64,000 nt of DNA from Myxococcus eversor (GTDB lineage: Bacteria; Myxococcota; Myxococcia; Myxococcales; Myxococcaceae), in NCBI RefSeq assembly GCF_010894455.1, contig NZ_JAAIXY010000021.1:148054-212053 (forward strand), given 5' to 3'. Positions within the stretch are counted from its first letter, which is position 1. Each line of letters begins with the position of its first letter. Both the position numbers and the translations under genes were made by a program. Below are positions 61,983 through 64,000 of the stretch, piece after piece. The notes under the pieces are model-generated. The model saw only the letters and a list, made by a program, of their open reading frames with translations. It was not told where the DNA came from and made no database searches.

Positions 61983-63638
61983 TCAGAGGATCACGATTTT
62001 GTCGTACATCTCCGTGGAGGTTGAGTTGCTGCCCATGCTCAAGCGACGTCCCTCCCTGTCGCAAGTCTCTACCAACTCCGTGCCGAGGGTCAGGTTGTTC
62101 AAATCCCCGCCCACCGTCACATAACCGCTGCTTTTCAGCTCCACGGCGAGCGCGTCCTCCTTGCCGTTGAGGAGGTGCGTCATTGCGTGCAATTCATTGT
62201 GGGGCCCGTACTTCAACGTGAGCAGATTCTGTCGGGTGCCGTCCACGAGGGTCAGCAACGAGGCTTCGATTTCAATGCCGGGGGATGGGTTGCTCGTGTT
62301 GAGAAGCAGGTACCCCGTCAAGGCGTGGACGCCCATGCCAGCGACAAGCTTCCCGCCCTTGTACTCGGACTTGCTGGCGTTCTCGAACCTCAAGTCGAAG
62401 CCCTGGGCCTGGGTCCTCGCGCCATACACGTTCAGCGAGTCCGCGGAGACACGGTGGATGTCATTGATGTCCAGATCGTTCTGGACGCGGTACAGGATGC
62501 TCTCGAGGATGCCCTCGTGGATGGCGAGCGAGCACTCTCCTACGACGACCAGGACATTGGCCTGCTCGTTCCGGGCGATGCCGAGCAGGAAATCGAGTTC
62601 CTGATAGAGGCTGCCAAGGAAGGCCTCACGATGGTCGTGGACGGCGAGCTTGGAGGACTTCTCGGGGTCGAACTTCCCCGAGCCCTGCTTGAACAAATTG
62701 AGGCTCGAATGGGAGCCATAGTTCCACGCGGTCCGGGTATTGGTGTGCTGATGCCCGTGCTCCAGGGAGTGATAATAGACGAAGAGGGGCGGGGCCCCCT
62801 GGCATGAGAATCTGGAGACGAAGCCCGCATGGTCGCTGAAGACGCTGGTGTCGAACTTCGGAGGGACCTGGTACTTCATTTCAATGGTGGTGCCCCCCGC
62901 AGTCGTTGCCCAGGTCATGCGCTCATCGGAGTTGTTTTTCTTGGTCGAAACCGCTAGCAGATGGGCGAAGGTGTTCTTCTTGTTCCTGTAGACATTCGAC
63001 CCCTTCAGCAGAGGGAGGAGGGTCTGTCGGGGCGTGAGTGTGGAGAAATAGGCGGTGACCACGTCGTCTTCGATGGTGTGGCTGTACGCGACGTCGTAGC
63101 GGTCGAACAGCACGTTCATCAGTTGGAACTTGGTGTCGTCGTCGGTGTTCATGCCGTAGATGGCCGCCGCCGCGTTCCGGATGGCCTCGGAGCTCTCCTG
63201 GCGGAGAAGCGCGAAGCACTGTTCGATTTCATCCAGGGCCCCCTGGAACCGCTGCGCGGTGACACGGCTCTTCTCAAGCACGCCCTCGAGTTCCGGGCCG
63301 AACGGCTCGTCCTCGTCCCGCTCGACGGAGAGCGCGGCCTCGACCAACGCCCACATCTGCTGGCTGTAGGACTCGGTCAGGTCCGCCATCTTCACGCCAA
63401 TGGCTCTTGGGAGCTTCGCGCGGTCCAGCAGCAAGCCCAGCTTGGGGATTCCGTTCTGGATGGGCTCCTCGGGGGAGAACCGTTCCTGCTTGTCGAGCCG
63501 CTCCTTGAGGATTCTGTAGGACCGCTCGGTGAGGGGCTGGGTCGTGCCCGCGCGTCCCGAGATGCCCTTGAGGTGGGGAGCGGTCGCCCCTTTGGGGTCC
63601 GTCAGCGGAGAGGCGTCGGTCATCTTGGCGACAGGCAT
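61983..63638 (-). CDS. large hypothetical protein
   Basis: A 551-residue soluble protein. The N-terminal ~200 residues are helical and charged (RSYRILKERLDKQERFSPEE, GALDEIEQCFALLRQESSEA). The C-terminal ~300 residues are mixed alpha/beta with several His (FVYYHSLEHGHQHTNTRTAW, LAVHDHREAFLGSLYQELDF, PHNELHAMTHLLNGKEDAL). There is no signal peptide or recognised motif. The His-rich loop could bind metal. The start ATG follows GAGGT at eight bases. Codon use is ordinary for the window. I cannot assign a function. Confidence 0.7.
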   Translation of the reverse strand: MPVAKMTDASPLTDPKGATAPHLKGISGRAGTTQPLTERSYRILKERLDKQERFSPEEPIQNGIPKLGLLLDRAKLPRAIGVKMADLTESYSQQMWALVEAALSVERDEDEPFGPELEGVLEKSRVTAQRFQGALDEIEQCFALLRQESSEAIRNAAAAIYGMNTDDDTKFQLMNVLFDRYDVAYSHTIEDDVVTAYFSTLTPRQTLLPLLKGSNVYRNKKNTFAHLLAVSTKKNNSDERMTWATTAGGTTIEMKYQVPPKFDTSVFSDHAGFVSRFSCQGAPPLFVYYHSLEHGHQHTNTRTAWNYGSHSSLNLFKQGSGKFDPEKSSKLAVHDHREAFLGSLYQELDFLLGIARNEQANVLVVVGECSLAIHEGILESILYRVQNDLDINDIHRVSADSLNVYGARTQAQGFDLRFENASKSEYKGGKLVAGMGVHALTGYLLLNTSNPSPGIEIEASLLTLVDGTRQNLLTLKYGPHNELHAMTHLLNGKEDALAVELKSSGYVTVGGDLNNLTLGTELVETCDREGRRLSMGSNSTSTEMYDKIVIL

Positions 63639-63951
63639 TGTGGTGGACCTCGAACGTATCGAGTGTAGCACCCGGGAGGGAGACGAGCCCCTCGTGCCCC
63701 TGACCGAGGGCCGTCACGCGGCCCAGGGGTGGGCATGACCGGCCGGAGGCGCAGCGCGGGGTGAGCGGAGCAGGCGGCGGCCAGACGACACGCGACGTTC
63801 GCAGTGTCGAGCGCCGGGCGAAGTCACGCACCGGTCGTGTCCCTATAAGTGTGTAGATGGCGAGGAGGGACGAGCGGGAAAGAGGGAAGCTCCTCGGTGA
63901 AACCAACCGAGACGGTCCTCCTTTGGCGAGGAGGCCGAGGAGTTCCCCGCC
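63639..63951. other. intergenic region at the right end
   Basis: No gene is supported in these 313 bases. An A/T-containing stretch near 63840 (CCTATAAGTGTGTAG) could be part of a promoter for the gene starting at 63952. Confidence 0.35.
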
Positions 63952-64000
63952 GTGAACGATACAGACTTTGCCCCGCCCTCGCACGAGGAGGTGCGCACCG
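63952..64000 (+). CDS. possible gene start, truncated by the window
   Basis: A GTG with GAGGAG nine bases upstream opens a frame reading MNDTDFAPPSHEEVRT to the window edge. The acidic, Pro-containing start is protein-like, but 16 codons are too few to identify it. Confidence 0.35.
   Translation, partial: MNDTDFAPPSHEEVRT

Overview
The window is high-GC DNA with long G/C-ending reading frames, many lipoproteins and secreted proteins of FN3, FG-GAP, DNRLRE and pre-peptidase type, sigma-54 enhancer-binding logic, DUF4157 proteins and PDAG-type linkers. This mix points to a myxobacterium, most likely Myxococcaceae. That is inference: no rRNA or other taxonomic marker lies in the window. No tRNA, rRNA or CRISPR array was recognised.

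Layout. 1-6000: a partial Cys-rich lipoprotein, a short-chain dehydrogenase remnant, a B-box membrane protein, a methyltransferase/flavoprotein pair, a small coiled-coil gene and the membrane pyrophosphatase hppA. 6523-8325: a compact efflux operon (SDR, Gdx/SugE-type SMR exporter, TetR) whose promoter is flanked by an excellent inverted repeat. 8369-13564: S41 peptidase, CE2-like esterase, a small lipoprotein, and a lipoprotein ending in a fungal-type CBM1 cellulose-binding domain. 13726-17509: a beta-propeller-like protein, a badly deleted IS66 element and a two-gene Ser/Ala/Gly-rich locus. 17790-25864: secreted gluzincin, carboxypeptidase-regulatory lipoprotein, FN3/FG-GAP lipoprotein.

26085-38664 is an accessory, defence-like island. 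Arm A (plus strand, lower GC, near-zero spacing) encodes a 2151-residue SIR2 protein with TPR-like repeats, a MinD/ParA-like ATPase, a small unknown protein and a protein with a possible cysteine-hydrolase motif. Arm B is a convergent minus-strand operon with ATGA or longer overlaps (Gly-rich small protein, PfkB-nucleoside deoxyribosyltransferase fusion, QueC-like enzyme, SagB-like nitroreductase) facing an OGG-like HhH glycosylase. QueC-like and OGG-like enzymes also occur together in type IV CBASS, and a QueC-like enzyme occurs in Qat, but no CD-NTase, TGT or TatD gene is present here. This is the best candidate for an undescribed system.

38943-47532: a DUF4157 protein, a LysR/flavoprotein divergent pair, and a self-contained sigma-54 module in which an enhancer-binding protein is divergent from an SPFH/flotillin-like gene with a clear -24/-12 promoter and an upstream palindrome. 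47543-64000: mostly secreted and surface proteins (CxxCH lipoprotein, repeat protein, polymer-LRR fusion, ECF-like sigma factor next to a VWA lipoprotein, lectin-like repeat protein, trypsin-like protease) with at least two frameshifted genes, ending in a large unknown gene and the possible start of another.
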